In this document: positions 13,504-19,571 of the stretch, in pieces | Numbering within the stretch: the first letter of the stretch is position 1 | Layout of the letters: each line of letters begins with the position of its first letter | Virus record (IMG/VR): IMGVR_UViG_3300050024_000159 | Coordinates: 1 to 23,167 of that record | Source: a virus | Length of the DNA stretch: 23,167 bases | Strand: one strand, 5' to 3' | The notes under the pieces: model-generated | The model's database searches: none | What the model was told of the DNA's origin: nothing | Seen by the model: only the letters and a program-made list of their open reading frames with translations | Program-made: the position numbers and the translations under genes

Positions 13504-13815
13504 ATGAAAAAGATAACCAAAAAAGCATTCAGGGAACGCTGCTCATTCCATACCTACAAGGCAACGTCACCACCTTACAGGAATACCAAAGTGATCTATT
13601 ATGACTGGCAGAGCTTTGGGCATACGGACAACGAACGCCATACTGGATTCAAATACGCCGTACGTGAGGAACGGCAGCCGATGAAGGCAAAGGAATTATT
13701 CGACGTCTTATATGAATGGGTGGTGAATGAGGTTGAGCTGCCATATTATGTAGGCTACCAATACGCCGCAACTGACAAAGAACGTTTCAAAGTGCCTTTA
13801 TCCTTAAACTTTTAA
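13504..13815 (+). CDS. Duplicated hypothetical protein A, copy 2
   Basis: 103 residues, clearly paralogous to 12410-12712 with the same start, core and RFKVPLSLNF end. It differs mainly by a short insertion (ATSPPYRN) near residue 20. I chose the ATG at 13504 because it matches the copy 1 start; longer in-frame readings run through the promoter. Protein B follows two bases after the stop. Confidence 0.8.
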   Translation: MKKITKKAFRERCSFHTYKATSPPYRNTKVIYYDWQSFGHTDNERHTGFKYAVREERQPMKAKELFDVLYEWVVNEVELPYYVGYQYAATDKERFKVPLSLNF

Positions 13816-13817
13816 CA

Positions 13818-14015
13818 ATGACCACAAAAGCCAAAACCAAAGCAGCAGCACACCAGCTGGTAATCGACCACCTCGACAGGGAACTGAGGGAAGCCCAGTA
13901 CGCCGTGCTTAAAAACAAGCGTGAAATCAATGCGCTGGTGGAAAAACAGAAAGTTTTGAAGAAAGAGAGGCACGAGTTAACTCAGTTACTTTTTTCCTTG
14001 AAAGTTATTCCTTAG
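13818..14015 (+). CDS. Duplicated coiled-coil protein B, copy 2
   Basis: 65 residues, paralogue of 12918-13118: shared VEKQKVLKKERHEL block and similar heptads (LDRELREAQYAVLKNKREI). It directly follows protein A with no inserted gene, which is probably the ancestral arrangement. Ends TAG, followed by a 76-base stretch with inverted repeats. Confidence 0.75.
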   Translation: MTTKAKTKAAAHQLVIDHLDRELREAQYAVLKNKREINALVEKQKVLKKERHELTQLLFSLKVIP

Positions 14016-14016
14016 A

Positions 14017-14088
14017 CGCTGGTGCTTGAGCAGGCTCACCACCTTAAATTTGTCAAAGACAAGCAGTACTTAACATCTTAAACCAGCG
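14017..14088. repeat. Inverted repeat between genes (CGCTGGT / ACCAGCG)
   Basis: CGCTGGT at 14017-14023 is the inverse of ACCAGCG at 14082-14088. CGCTGGTG and GGCTCACCA each recur inside the next small gene (14193-14200 and 14181-14189). TTGTC and GACAA near 14050-14062 form a small inner hairpin. The stretch may fold in RNA, but its role is unknown. Confidence 0.5.
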
Positions 14089-14091
14089 CTA

Positions 14092-14229
14092 ATGAAGGGT
14101 AAGTATACCAAATGGGAAAGGATATGGGGAGTGAGCATGATTATACTCGTTGCGCTCGCCATTTTTTCCTTGGTTATATTGGCTCACCAATGCGCTGGTG
14201 AATTATATAATTTATTTGGAAAGTCGTAA
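14092..14229 (+). CDS. Small single-pass membrane protein, 45 aa
   Basis: Starts MKGKYTKWERIWG, then one hydrophobic helix (about residues 15-31, SMIILVALAIFSLVILA) and a short tail ending LFGKS. The basic N-terminus suggests a cytoplasmic N-terminus with the helix crossing the inner membrane. The last codons GGA AAG TCG and the TAA (14227-14229) lie inside the following promoter. Small phage membrane proteins of this type include inhibitors and lysis accessories, but nothing here decides. It is probably the third gene of the 13504 operon. Confidence 0.6.
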   Translation: MKGKYTKWERIWGVSMIILVALAIFSLVILAHQCAGELYNLFGKS

Positions 14230-14246
14230 AATAGTTCTTATATTTG
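14216..14246 (+). promoter_or_regulatory. Phage promoter for 14273-14793
   Basis: TTG 14216-14218, spacer with GAAAGTCGTAAAATAGTTCT, -7 variant TATATTTG 14239-14246. It contains the stop of the upstream small gene. Confidence 0.83.
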
Positions 14247-14272
14247 CATCTTAATTTTAAACGTATAGTTAT

Positions 14273-14560
14273 ATGAAAAGGAAAAGAACAACCATCACAC
14301 CCGCAATGGAACAACGAGTGGTAGAAATGCTGAAACTCGGCATGCATAAGTCCAGCATTATAAAAGAAGTTGGTATATCCACGACCAGCGTGGGAAGGGT
14401 TATTAAAAGAAACGCATCATCAATTCCACCCGAATTACTGGCTAAATTGATTCATGTTTCAAAGCTGCATAAACCAGTCGGCTCCATACTTATCACCATA
14501 TCCCGTACAATGAACGGGAAGGTGCATATCGCCCCCGATGGTATATACATAAACTATTAA
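14273..14560 (+). CDS. Helix-turn-helix DNA-binding protein
   Basis: 95 residues. After a basic start (MKRKRTT), residues 8-44 form a resolvase or transposase-type helix-turn-helix: ITPAMEQRVVEMLKLGMHKS, then IIKEVGISTTSVGRVIKR with the usual G-I-S turn. The C-terminal half is beta-rich (VGSILITISRT, GKVHIAPDGIYINY) and may be a dimerisation or ligand domain. A candidate regulator of the repeated promoters here, though nothing direct shows it. First of two genes. Confidence 0.78.
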   Translation: MKRKRTTITPAMEQRVVEMLKLGMHKSSIIKEVGISTTSVGRVIKRNASSIPPELLAKLIHVSKLHKPVGSILITISRTMNGKVHIAPDGIYINY

Positions 14561-14571
14561 ATCATAAACCT

Positions 14572-14793
14572 ATGAGCGCATTAGGCGGATTACTGGCATA
14601 CGGGCAAATGTTTGCTACCGAAATGAAGGTTGGCAGGGAACTGAGGAAACAGGAACTGCTGGAACGCTGGGAGAAATCCAAGGACATGCCCCGCAAGAAG
14701 AAGAAACAGGAACGAAAAGATATCAACCTGACATGGTCTATTGTCAGCTGGAATCCGCTTCCCTTCGACTTGGATGATTTTAGCTTATTTTAA
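14572..14793 (+). CDS. Hypothetical protein, 73 aa
   Basis: Eleven bases after the HTH gene and in its operon. Short glycine-containing start (MSALGGLLAYGQMFATEM), a charged helix (ELRKQELLERWEK), a lysine-rich stretch (RKKKKQERKD), and an acidic aromatic tail ending FDLDDFSLF. No family recognised. Confidence 0.68.
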   Translation: MSALGGLLAYGQMFATEMKVGRELRKQELLERWEKSKDMPRKKKKQERKDINLTWSIVSWNPLPFDLDDFSLF

Positions 14794-14800
14794 AGATCGT

Positions 14801-14831
14801 TTGGAAAGTCGTAAAATAGTTCGTACCTTTG
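14801..14831 (+). promoter_or_regulatory. Phage promoter for 14860-15270
   Basis: TTG 14801-14803, spacer with GAAAGTCGTAAAATAGTTCG, TACCTTTG 14824-14831. Confidence 0.9.
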
Positions 14832-14859
14832 CATTGAACATTTAAACACAAACACCACC

Positions 14860-15270
14860 ATGCACCGAACAGAAGTTTTATGCCCCGAGTGCTTCAAAGG
14901 CAAACTGCTGAAAGAAGACTCAACCAAAGACACAGGAAGCGGATATTGCGACCGTTGTGGAACCGCCTTTATTTTTACGGGCAAATTGTCCGTACGCTAT
15001 GCCACCGCTGGCGACATCAAAGACCAGCCGAAGGCAAGGGTTGAAGAACCCAAACCAAAGCAGAAATTCTATGTTACCATCATGAGCATTGATCCCGACA
15101 TACGGGACAGCGAAGACCCTCATCAAAAGTATGGCTACACCATTGAAGCCACAGACAAAAAAGAAGCCGAAGAAATTGCACGGCAGACATTTTCCGAAGA
15201 TTATGACGACTGCCCCATTGCATGGGTGGACATAAGCAACGGAATGCCCCTGCGCGCAATGTCAGCCTAA
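14860..15270 (+). CDS. Zinc-ribbon protein, 136 aa
   Basis: The N-terminal 35 residues hold a zinc ribbon: CPEC (Cys8, Cys11) and CDRC (Cys30, Cys33). A proline and lysine rich linker (around 56-68) leads to a C-terminal domain with FYVTIMSIDPD and an EATDKKEAEEIARQTF helix, the latter resembling small accessory domains of phage proteins. The ribbon may bind nucleic acid or protein. Followed by a terminator. Confidence 0.77.
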   Translation: MHRTEVLCPECFKGKLLKEDSTKDTGSGYCDRCGTAFIFTGKLSVRYATAGDIKDQPKARVEEPKPKQKFYVTIMSIDPDIRDSEDPHQKYGYTIEATDKKEAEEIARQTFSEDYDDCPIAWVDISNGMPLRAMSA

Positions 15271-15282
15271 TCCATTTGAAAG

Positions 15283-15306
15283 AAGTGGGAGCAACCCCAC
15301 TTTTTT
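15283..15306 (+). terminator. Rho-independent terminator
   Basis: AAGTGGG pairs with CCCACTT around a short loop, ending in a run of six T; it closes the zinc-ribbon gene unit. Confidence 0.87.
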
Positions 15307-15307
15307 C

Positions 15308-15338
15308 TTGTTTAATTGGAAAATAGTTCGTATCTTTG
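15308..15338 (+). promoter_or_regulatory. Phage promoter for 15356-15652, diverged spacer
   Basis: TTG 15308-15310 (in the tail of the terminator), 20-bp spacer that has AAAATAGTTCG but lacks AAAGTCG, TATCTTTG 15331-15338. Confidence 0.8.
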
Positions 15339-15355
15339 CGTCAAATAAAACGGCA

Positions 15356-15652
15356 ATGAAAAAAGAAGAAATCATCAGTGACCAATATCCTGAGAGCAAA
15401 ATGCTGTTCGCTGACGGGTTCGACGACGCTATTCTTGGAGTGGATGACAACCGATGGAACCATACCAAAGGCGATGAGGATGATGGTACCAAGAAACGGG
15501 TTGTTTACTCAGTGACCAAGATCATCAAGGTTCTGATGGAACGTGATGGGATGGATTACGAAACAGCAAGGGAACATTTTGACTTTAATATCGCAGGTGG
15601 CTACGTGGGCGTTCATACACCCGTATTCGTGGAAGATGAAGATTTGGAATAA
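15356..15652 (+). CDS. Conserved hypothetical phage protein, 98 aa
   Basis: Start chosen at the ATG 18 bases after the -7 box. Motifs MLFADGFDDAILGVDD, RVVYSVTKIIKVLMERDGMD and a FNIAGGYVGVHTPVF end match a short family found across many phages and mobile elements, function unknown. Mostly acidic at both ends. Confidence 0.82.
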   Translation: MKKEEIISDQYPESKMLFADGFDDAILGVDDNRWNHTKGDEDDGTKKRVVYSVTKIIKVLMERDGMDYETAREHFDFNIAGGYVGVHTPVFVEDEDLE

Positions 15653-15654
15653 AT

Positions 15655-15685
15655 TTGGAAAGTCACAAAATAGTTCGTACCTTTG
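15655..15685 (+). promoter_or_regulatory. Phage promoter for 15705-16412
   Basis: TTG 15655-15657, spacer with GAAAGTCACAAAATAGTTCG, TACCTTTG 15678-15685. Confidence 0.9.
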
Positions 15686-15704
15686 TAATCTAAATCGCAA
15701 AACA

Positions 15705-16007
15705 ATGGCAACAAAAACATGGAAAATTGGTGAGTGCTGCAAAGGTGGAATCATCACCGTCGAAATAAAAGGTAAAGACGTCGCAGTCATTGGCAAGCGG
15801 TGGGATCACTCCGCTGGCGACCGCAGAAGCTCCAACCAGAACAACGCAAAAGAATGGACAAGGGAAACCGTTAACGTTGGTCAGGCAGCAGCCTACCAGA
15901 CCGTGAGGGATTTTCTGGAAGACCTAACCACCAGCTACTATGCTGGAGAAATCATCAAATGGATTGAAACAAAAGTAACGTTGAACGCCTTCGGATATTC
16001 CTACTAA
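15705..16007 (+). CDS. Hypothetical protein, 100 aa
   Basis: The ATG at 15705 is 20 bases after the -7 box; longer frames read through the promoter and are rejected. The N-terminal part is a small beta domain (KIGECCKGGIITVEIKGKDVAVIGK); the rest is helical (VGQAAAYQTVRDFLEDL). No family recognised. It is in an operon with the alpha-CTD-like gene, 12 bases apart. Confidence 0.74.
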   Translation: MATKTWKIGECCKGGIITVEIKGKDVAVIGKRWDHSAGDRRSSNQNNAKEWTRETVNVGQAAAYQTVRDFLEDLTTSYYAGEIIKWIETKVTLNAFGYSY

Positions 16008-16019
16008 AAATAAAACAAT

Positions 16020-16412
16020 ATGAGTGATGCTTATGATTATCTGAAAGCCGCTGGCGCAAGCATACGACTACTCAACGCTGTAGCTGGATTACATACAAAA
16101 GAATCCAAGATCAAAACATTGGGCGAGCTGGTTCACTACATTCGGAAGTATGGGTACCAAAGTTTAAGGTGTTGCACACGTGGAATGGGAAAGAAGTCCA
16201 TCACGGAATTGGAATGTATTATGAACGAATATATTGGCACGTCCTCCCCGCACGTTCCCGTCATTATGGTCATTGACCTGCAAGTGAACAAAGAGATGAC
16301 GCTGGAAAGCCTCGACGTAAAATCAGGCAAAGCGGTCATTCATAGCGACCAGTATGGTTATTGCTCCCAGACCATATCCAACCTGAAATTCGTTAACAAC
16401 CACCTGAAATAA
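16020..16412 (+). CDS. RNA polymerase alpha C-terminal-domain-like protein
   Basis: 130 residues. Residues 14-72 read like the helix-hairpin-helix alpha-CTD of bacterial RNA polymerase: SIRLLNAVAGL, IKTLGELVHYI, then RGMGKKSITELECIMNEYI, matching the LGxLV and GKKSxTEI patterns of the alpha subunit. The rest (about 75-130) is a short beta-rich extension. A free alpha-CTD-like protein could bind upstream DNA or activators, or compete with the host subunit, and so act on the repeated promoters; that role is inferred. Such domains also occur in other DNA-binding proteins. Confidence 0.75.
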   Translation: MSDAYDYLKAAGASIRLLNAVAGLHTKESKIKTLGELVHYIRKYGYQSLRCCTRGMGKKSITELECIMNEYIGTSSPHVPVIMVIDLQVNKEMTLESLDVKSGKAVIHSDQYGYCSQTISNLKFVNNHLK

Positions 16413-16414
16413 AA

Positions 16415-16446
16415 TTAGGAAAATCATAAAATAGTTCGTACCTTTG
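16415..16446 (+). promoter_or_regulatory. Phage promoter for 16466-16687
   Basis: TTAG 16415-16418, spacer with GAAAATCATAAAATAGTTCG, TACCTTTG 16439-16446. Confidence 0.87.
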
Positions 16447-16465
16447 TACTCTAAATCAAAACACA

Positions 16466-16687
16466 ATGGCAACAATGAATCTGCGTAAAATGATATTACT
16501 CCGAATCAATAAATTGCGTAAAGATTACGGTGGTGAATTTTCCAAAAATCTAATGCGTTGGCAAACGCCGATATCCACAGTTGGTGGGCACGTTTACGCC
16601 TACAATGTAGAGTGGGAAAAATTAGACGATGCTAATTTATTGTATTTGTATGAAAAATTGTTAATCAGACACCACGCTAAAATGTAA
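16466..16687 (+). CDS. Hypothetical protein, 73 aa
   Basis: Basic helical protein: LRKMILLRINKLRKDYGGEF at the start, an aromatic middle (GGHVYAYNVEWEK) and a DDANLLYLYEKLL helix. No family recognised. Single-gene unit. Confidence 0.72.
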   Translation: MATMNLRKMILLRINKLRKDYGGEFSKNLMRWQTPISTVGGHVYAYNVEWEKLDDANLLYLYEKLLIRHHAKM

Positions 16688-16704
16688 ACTGAAGTAAAAA
16701 TAAA

Positions 16705-16736
16705 TTAGGAAAATCGAAAAATAGTTCGTACCTTTG
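16705..16736 (+). promoter_or_regulatory. Phage promoter for the lipoprotein gene
   Basis: TTAG 16705-16708, spacer with GAAAATCGAAAAATAGTTCG, TACCTTTG 16729-16736; the leader to the ATG is 37 bases. Confidence 0.86.
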
Positions 16737-16773
16737 TAGTTCAACTTTATGTTTAACATTAAAATCAACACCG

Positions 16774-17184
16774 ATGAAAAGAGTAACCCTGTTTATGGCA
16801 CTTATCGCTTTTGCGATGATGTTTGCCTCGTGTGAAAAGACTAACGAGGCTAAGCCGATTGCTATCCCGTACACCGTGAACCTGACGGTGGATAACCAAA
16901 CCAATGCCACAGCCGTACTGAACGTATCATACGGACTGGATAACGGCAAAATGCAATACGGAAATACCCTGATTGCCTCCGCTTCATTTCCCGTCGGCAC
17001 AGCAACCAAAACCTTTACGGTGAACAGCACCTCAACAATCTATATGCTGTTTGCCGTGGCGGATGCCAATACGGAAATCACAGTCCTGCAAAACGGAACG
17101 TACACTCCATACGGGGATGCTTACAACGAATCCCTGTTCACCTCACCCGAGGCGGCTATATCTTTCGCCGTCAAACCAAAATAA
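16774..17184 (+). CDS. Predicted lipoprotein, 136 aa
   Basis: Signal peptide of 19 residues (basic MKR, hydrophobic core to FAMM) ending in the lipobox F-A-S-C at 17-20, so Cys20 should be lipidated and the protein anchored to the cell envelope. The mature part is a single beta-rich domain with many Thr and Asn (VNLTVDNQTNATAVLNVSYG). Phage lipoproteins of this size are often superinfection-exclusion proteins or host-surface modifiers; which applies here is unknown. A terminator follows, so it is a sealed single-gene unit. Confidence 0.82.
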   Translation: MKRVTLFMALIAFAMMFASCEKTNEAKPIAIPYTVNLTVDNQTNATAVLNVSYGLDNGKMQYGNTLIASASFPVGTATKTFTVNSTSTIYMLFAVADANTEITVLQNGTYTPYGDAYNESLFTSPEAAISFAVKPK

Positions 17185-17206
17185 TTCTTGTCGTTGCCAA
17201 TGTCAG

Positions 17207-17239
17207 GAACGGGGCGCCGAAAGGTACCCCGTTCTTTTT
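17207..17239 (+). terminator. Rho-independent terminator after the lipoprotein gene
   Basis: GAACGGGG 17207-17214 pairs with CCCCGTTC, followed by TTTTT. Confidence 0.9.
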
Positions 17240-17250
17240 GTAAACTAAAT

Positions 17251-17281
17251 TTGGAAAGTTATAAAATACTTCGTACCTTTG
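17251..17281 (+). promoter_or_regulatory. Phage promoter for 17301-17916
   Basis: TTG 17251-17253, spacer with GAAAGTTATAAAATACTTCG, TACCTTTG 17274-17281. Confidence 0.88.
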
Positions 17282-17300
17282 CATTCTAAACCACAACACA

Positions 17301-17666
17301 ATGACACAGGATAAAAATATGGTATGTGAACTCAATGGCGATGCTGACGAGTTTGACGTTGAAAACTTCTTTGAATCCTTTCAGGCTGCACTGAACCGCA
17401 CCCGCTTGAAAACCTTTTACGTCGAGGGATTTAACTTGAACTGGCAGGGAAAATCAGGACACCTGTTTTTAACAACCAACAAGGCACAGGAGGTACTGAG
17501 TAAAATTCAGCCTCATACCGACGATATCACCGTCGAGGTATTCAAACCGACAACCGAGGACAGCTGGAAGCTGAAAGTGGTTATCTATCATCATGACTGC
17601 CCGACGGGATCAAAAATGTACTTCTATTCAACAAAATACGGCATAACCGCACAAACACCTGACTGA
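17301..17666 (+). CDS. Hypothetical protein, 121 aa
   Basis: Mixed alpha and beta protein. A helix around FFESFQAALNRTRL is followed by strands FYVEGFNLNWQGKSG, GHLFLTTNKAQEVL and KLKVVIYHHDCPTG. No family recognised. The following gene begins one base after its stop, so the two form an operon. Confidence 0.74.
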   Translation: MTQDKNMVCELNGDADEFDVENFFESFQAALNRTRLKTFYVEGFNLNWQGKSGHLFLTTNKAQEVLSKIQPHTDDITVEVFKPTTEDSWKLKVVIYHHDCPTGSKMYFYSTKYGITAQTPD

Positions 17667-17667
17667 C

Positions 17668-17916
17668 ATGAGCAATTTTAAACCGCAATTCAGCATCCCG
17701 AGACAGAACGTTCCGTACTGGGATAAAAAGAAGTCCGACGATTATTCCTTTCCTACGTACAGGGAACTCAAAAGAAACCTTGTAGCAATCATGAAGAAAC
17801 ATAACGTCGACGAGGTATGCGTATCACGCTCACGGCGTGGAAGTTTTGGTGAGTGGTTTGAATACTGGCATAGGTATGGCAACGTGCTGGTTAAGGGCAA
17901 GGAAGGCTGGTTGTAA
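17668..17916 (+). CDS. Hypothetical protein, 82 aa
   Basis: Second gene of a tight operon (TGAC-ATG junction). Basic, with RELKRNLVAIMKKHNVDEVC in the middle and a SRSRRGSFGEWFEYW run near residues 53-67. No family recognised; the composition would suit RNA or DNA contact. Confidence 0.72.
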   Translation: MSNFKPQFSIPRQNVPYWDKKKSDDYSFPTYRELKRNLVAIMKKHNVDEVCVSRSRRGSFGEWFEYWHRYGNVLVKGKEGWL

Positions 17917-17922
17917 AATAAA

Positions 17923-17954
17923 TTAGGAAAAGTGCAAAATACTTCGTACCTTTG
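17923..17954 (+). promoter_or_regulatory. Phage promoter for 17977-18264
   Basis: TTAG 17923-17926, spacer with AAAAGTGCAAAATACTTCG, TACCTTTG 17947-17954. Confidence 0.85.
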
Positions 17955-17976
17955 CATTTCACTTAAAGAAACAACA

Positions 17977-18264
17977 ATGGAAATCACGGTCAAACAAATC
18001 GAAAAATTCGTTAAGGTCAGAAACAAATCTGCCTTCAGCAGCAACCTGCAATTTACGGCAAACTTTCATTCACACCTAAAAAATAAACCAATGGCATTCG
18101 AAACATATCATATCAAAATAGCTGGCGCAGGAACCCGCAAAGACGTTGTAAGCGCATTACGCACCTTGGCAGACGATCTGGACTGCACCCCAGCCGAAGA
18201 ATTAAACACCTCACATACCAGCTACGAGGACGACACCTTGATGGCAGAATGGTTTGAGTTGTAA
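17977..18264 (+). CDS. Hypothetical protein, 95 aa
   Basis: The ATG at 17977 is 23 bases after the -7 box. A second in-frame ATG at 18091 (MAFETYHIKIAG) has the AATAAACCA context typical of starts here and would give a compact 57-residue protein; the first 38 residues could be an extension or an older fused leader. The core has strands and a RKDVVSALRTLADDLD helix, with an acidic end. No family recognised. Confidence 0.66.
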   Translation: MEITVKQIEKFVKVRNKSAFSSNLQFTANFHSHLKNKPMAFETYHIKIAGAGTRKDVVSALRTLADDLDCTPAEELNTSHTSYEDDTLMAEWFEL

Positions 18265-18270
18265 GTAAAT

Positions 18271-18301
18271 TTGGAAAATTGGAAAATAGTTCATACCTTT
18301 G
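18271..18301 (+). promoter_or_regulatory. Phage promoter for 18322-18618
   Basis: TTG 18271-18273, 20-bp spacer ending TAGTTCA, TACCTTTG 18294-18301. Confidence 0.85.
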
Positions 18302-18321
18302 TAACCTAAAACTTTATTCAC

Positions 18322-18618
18322 ATGAAATATCTTATTAAATTTTTTGGCGTAATCGCCTTATTTGCGTTCGCCGTGTTTTACGGAGCTTTTTGCTGGGGGC
18401 TGGTATGCTTCAAATTTTGGGGTTGGTTCATCCTGCCCGCATTTCCTTCCCTGCCAGTATTAAACTATATGCTGTGCGTGGGGCTGATATTCTTTATCGG
18501 ACTGTTTCATAGTAGGGCTCCCTCTGGCAAGCCAGATACGGAAGCGTGGATTGGAGCAATAATTTCCCCTTGGATTACCCTTGGCGCTGGCTGGCTCGTA
18601 CACAGCACGATCATGTAA
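18322..18618 (+). CDS. Small multi-pass membrane protein, 98 aa
   Basis: Three hydrophobic stretches: about 5-29 (FFGVIALFAFAVFYGAF), 33-60 (GWFILPAFPSLPVLN into LCVGLIFFIGLF) and 75-96 (IGAIISPWITLGAGWLV). The basic start suggests N-terminus inside. No family recognised; candidates include envelope-modifying or lysis-related phage proteins. It is followed by a structured stretch and a terminator. Confidence 0.75.
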   Translation: MKYLIKFFGVIALFAFAVFYGAFCWGLVCFKFWGWFILPAFPSLPVLNYMLCVGLIFFIGLFHSRAPSGKPDTEAWIGAIISPWITLGAGWLVHSTIM

Positions 18619-18674
18619 AGATATTTAAGATCAAAAACTGACCGTTATATAGTCCTTGACACATGATAGGATGG

Positions 18675-18726
18675 ATCGGCTCCAGTTATCCGATGGCAGT
18701 TTGCCCTGCCAAGGCAAATCGGATAA
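18675..18726 (+). other. Structured RNA element in the 3' region
   Basis: A perfect 9-bp outer stem (TTATCCGAT 18686-18694 with ATCGGATAA 18718-18726) encloses GGCAG-TTTGCC-CTGCC-AA-GGCAA. The two inner pairings (GGCAG with CTGCC; TTTGCC with GGCAAA) are interleaved, so they form a pseudoknot or alternative hairpins. ATCGG at 18675-18679 can also pair with CCGAT 18690-18694, competing with the outer stem. This could be a regulatory element or small RNA upstream of the terminator; no match to a known family. Confidence 0.5.
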
Positions 18727-18730
18727 AAGA

Positions 18731-18756
18731 CCCCGTCGAAAGGCGGGGTTTTTTAT
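18731..18756 (+). terminator. Rho-independent terminator
   Basis: CCCCGTC 18731-18737, GAAA loop, GGCGGGG 18742-18748, then six T. Confidence 0.92.
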
Positions 18757-18768
18757 TTTAAATAATGT

Positions 18769-18799
18769 TTGGAAAGTTATAAAATACTTCGTACCTTTG
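18769..18799 (+). promoter_or_regulatory. Phage promoter for 18820-19513
   Basis: TTG 18769-18771, spacer with GAAAGTTATAAAATACTTCG, TACCTTTG 18792-18799. Confidence 0.89.
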
Positions 18800-18819
18800 T
18801 ACTCTAAATCAAAAACACA

Positions 18820-19065
18820 ATGGCAACCAAGAAAATGATGCAGCAAACCCTCAACGAGAACGGAATGGAACACATTACCGTCGTCAACAAAAACAATGTT
18901 AAGACCCACGTGGACGGTGAAGAAACCACCTTTGAACGCAGCGATGAGCTCTGGATGAGCAACGGCTCAGGGTTGGCAACATTCGGCTCCGTCGCTGGTG
19001 ATTGGCGAATGATACAGGCAATTTCCGAGGACATCACACACGCTTTTGGACTCATTAAATCGTAA
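18820..19065 (+). CDS. Hypothetical protein, 81 aa
   Basis: Small soluble protein. Strands around EHITVVNKNNVKTHVDGEET and a glycine-rich WMSNGSGLATFGSVAG segment lead to a final helix. No family recognised. The next gene starts four bases after the stop. Confidence 0.73.
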   Translation: MATKKMMQQTLNENGMEHITVVNKNNVKTHVDGEETTFERSDELWMSNGSGLATFGSVAGDWRMIQAISEDITHAFGLIKS

Positions 19066-19069
19066 TCCA

Positions 19070-19513
19070 ATGAAAACACTTACGAGTAAAATGGATAAGA
19101 AGCAACTGAACCGAATAACCAGTTTCCTACCCGATGGTAAACCAAGGAAAATACGTTGCTATGATAACGGTGGTGAAACAGCCGACCGCTATACTTGCGT
19201 ATTCACAGGCAGTTATAAAAAACACACGGACGGCGAACATTGGTACCTTGGAATGAGTGGCAACCCATTTCATCCATTAGGAGTTGCAGATCATGGTGGA
19301 AGCCGTACGCAAATTGATTACCCTTCCTATAAGCACCTCGGAAAAAAAATCAAATATGACCAGCTTAGTATTCATGCCCAGCTATGTATTATGCAAACCT
19401 ATCTCTATCTATGGAGCTTCACCGATGATGATGGCAACTGGCTGGATTCCAAAGGAAATAAAACGGGCAGTAAAATAATCTTTTCTTGCGGACGGATTGA
19501 CCTTCCAAAATAA
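19070..19513 (+). CDS. Conserved hypothetical phage protein, 147 aa
   Basis: The ATG at 19070 is four bases after the preceding stop; an in-frame TTG at 19046 lies inside that gene. Motifs RKIRCYDNGGETADRYTCVF, WYLGMSGNPFHPLGVADHG and IDYPSYKHLGKKI match a widespread phage and mobile-element family of unknown function. Second gene of a two-gene operon. Confidence 0.82.
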   Translation: MKTLTSKMDKKQLNRITSFLPDGKPRKIRCYDNGGETADRYTCVFTGSYKKHTDGEHWYLGMSGNPFHPLGVADHGGSRTQIDYPSYKHLGKKIKYDQLSIHAQLCIMQTYLYLWSFTDDDGNWLDSKGNKTGSKIIFSCGRIDLPK

Positions 19514-19515
19514 AT

Positions 19516-19546
19516 TTGGAAAGTTATAAAATAGTTCGTACCTTTG
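19516..19546 (+). promoter_or_regulatory. Phage promoter for 19572-19901
   Basis: TTG 19516-19518, spacer with GAAAGTTATAAAATAGTTCG, TACCTTTG 19539-19546. Confidence 0.9.
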
Positions 19547-19571
19547 CATTGAACTTAAAAACAACGACACA

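Noticed and set aside
14040-14090. Another promoter copy before the 45-residue gene
   Set aside because: An AAATTTGTC start resembles the -33 side, but no TAnnTTTG follows at the right distance.
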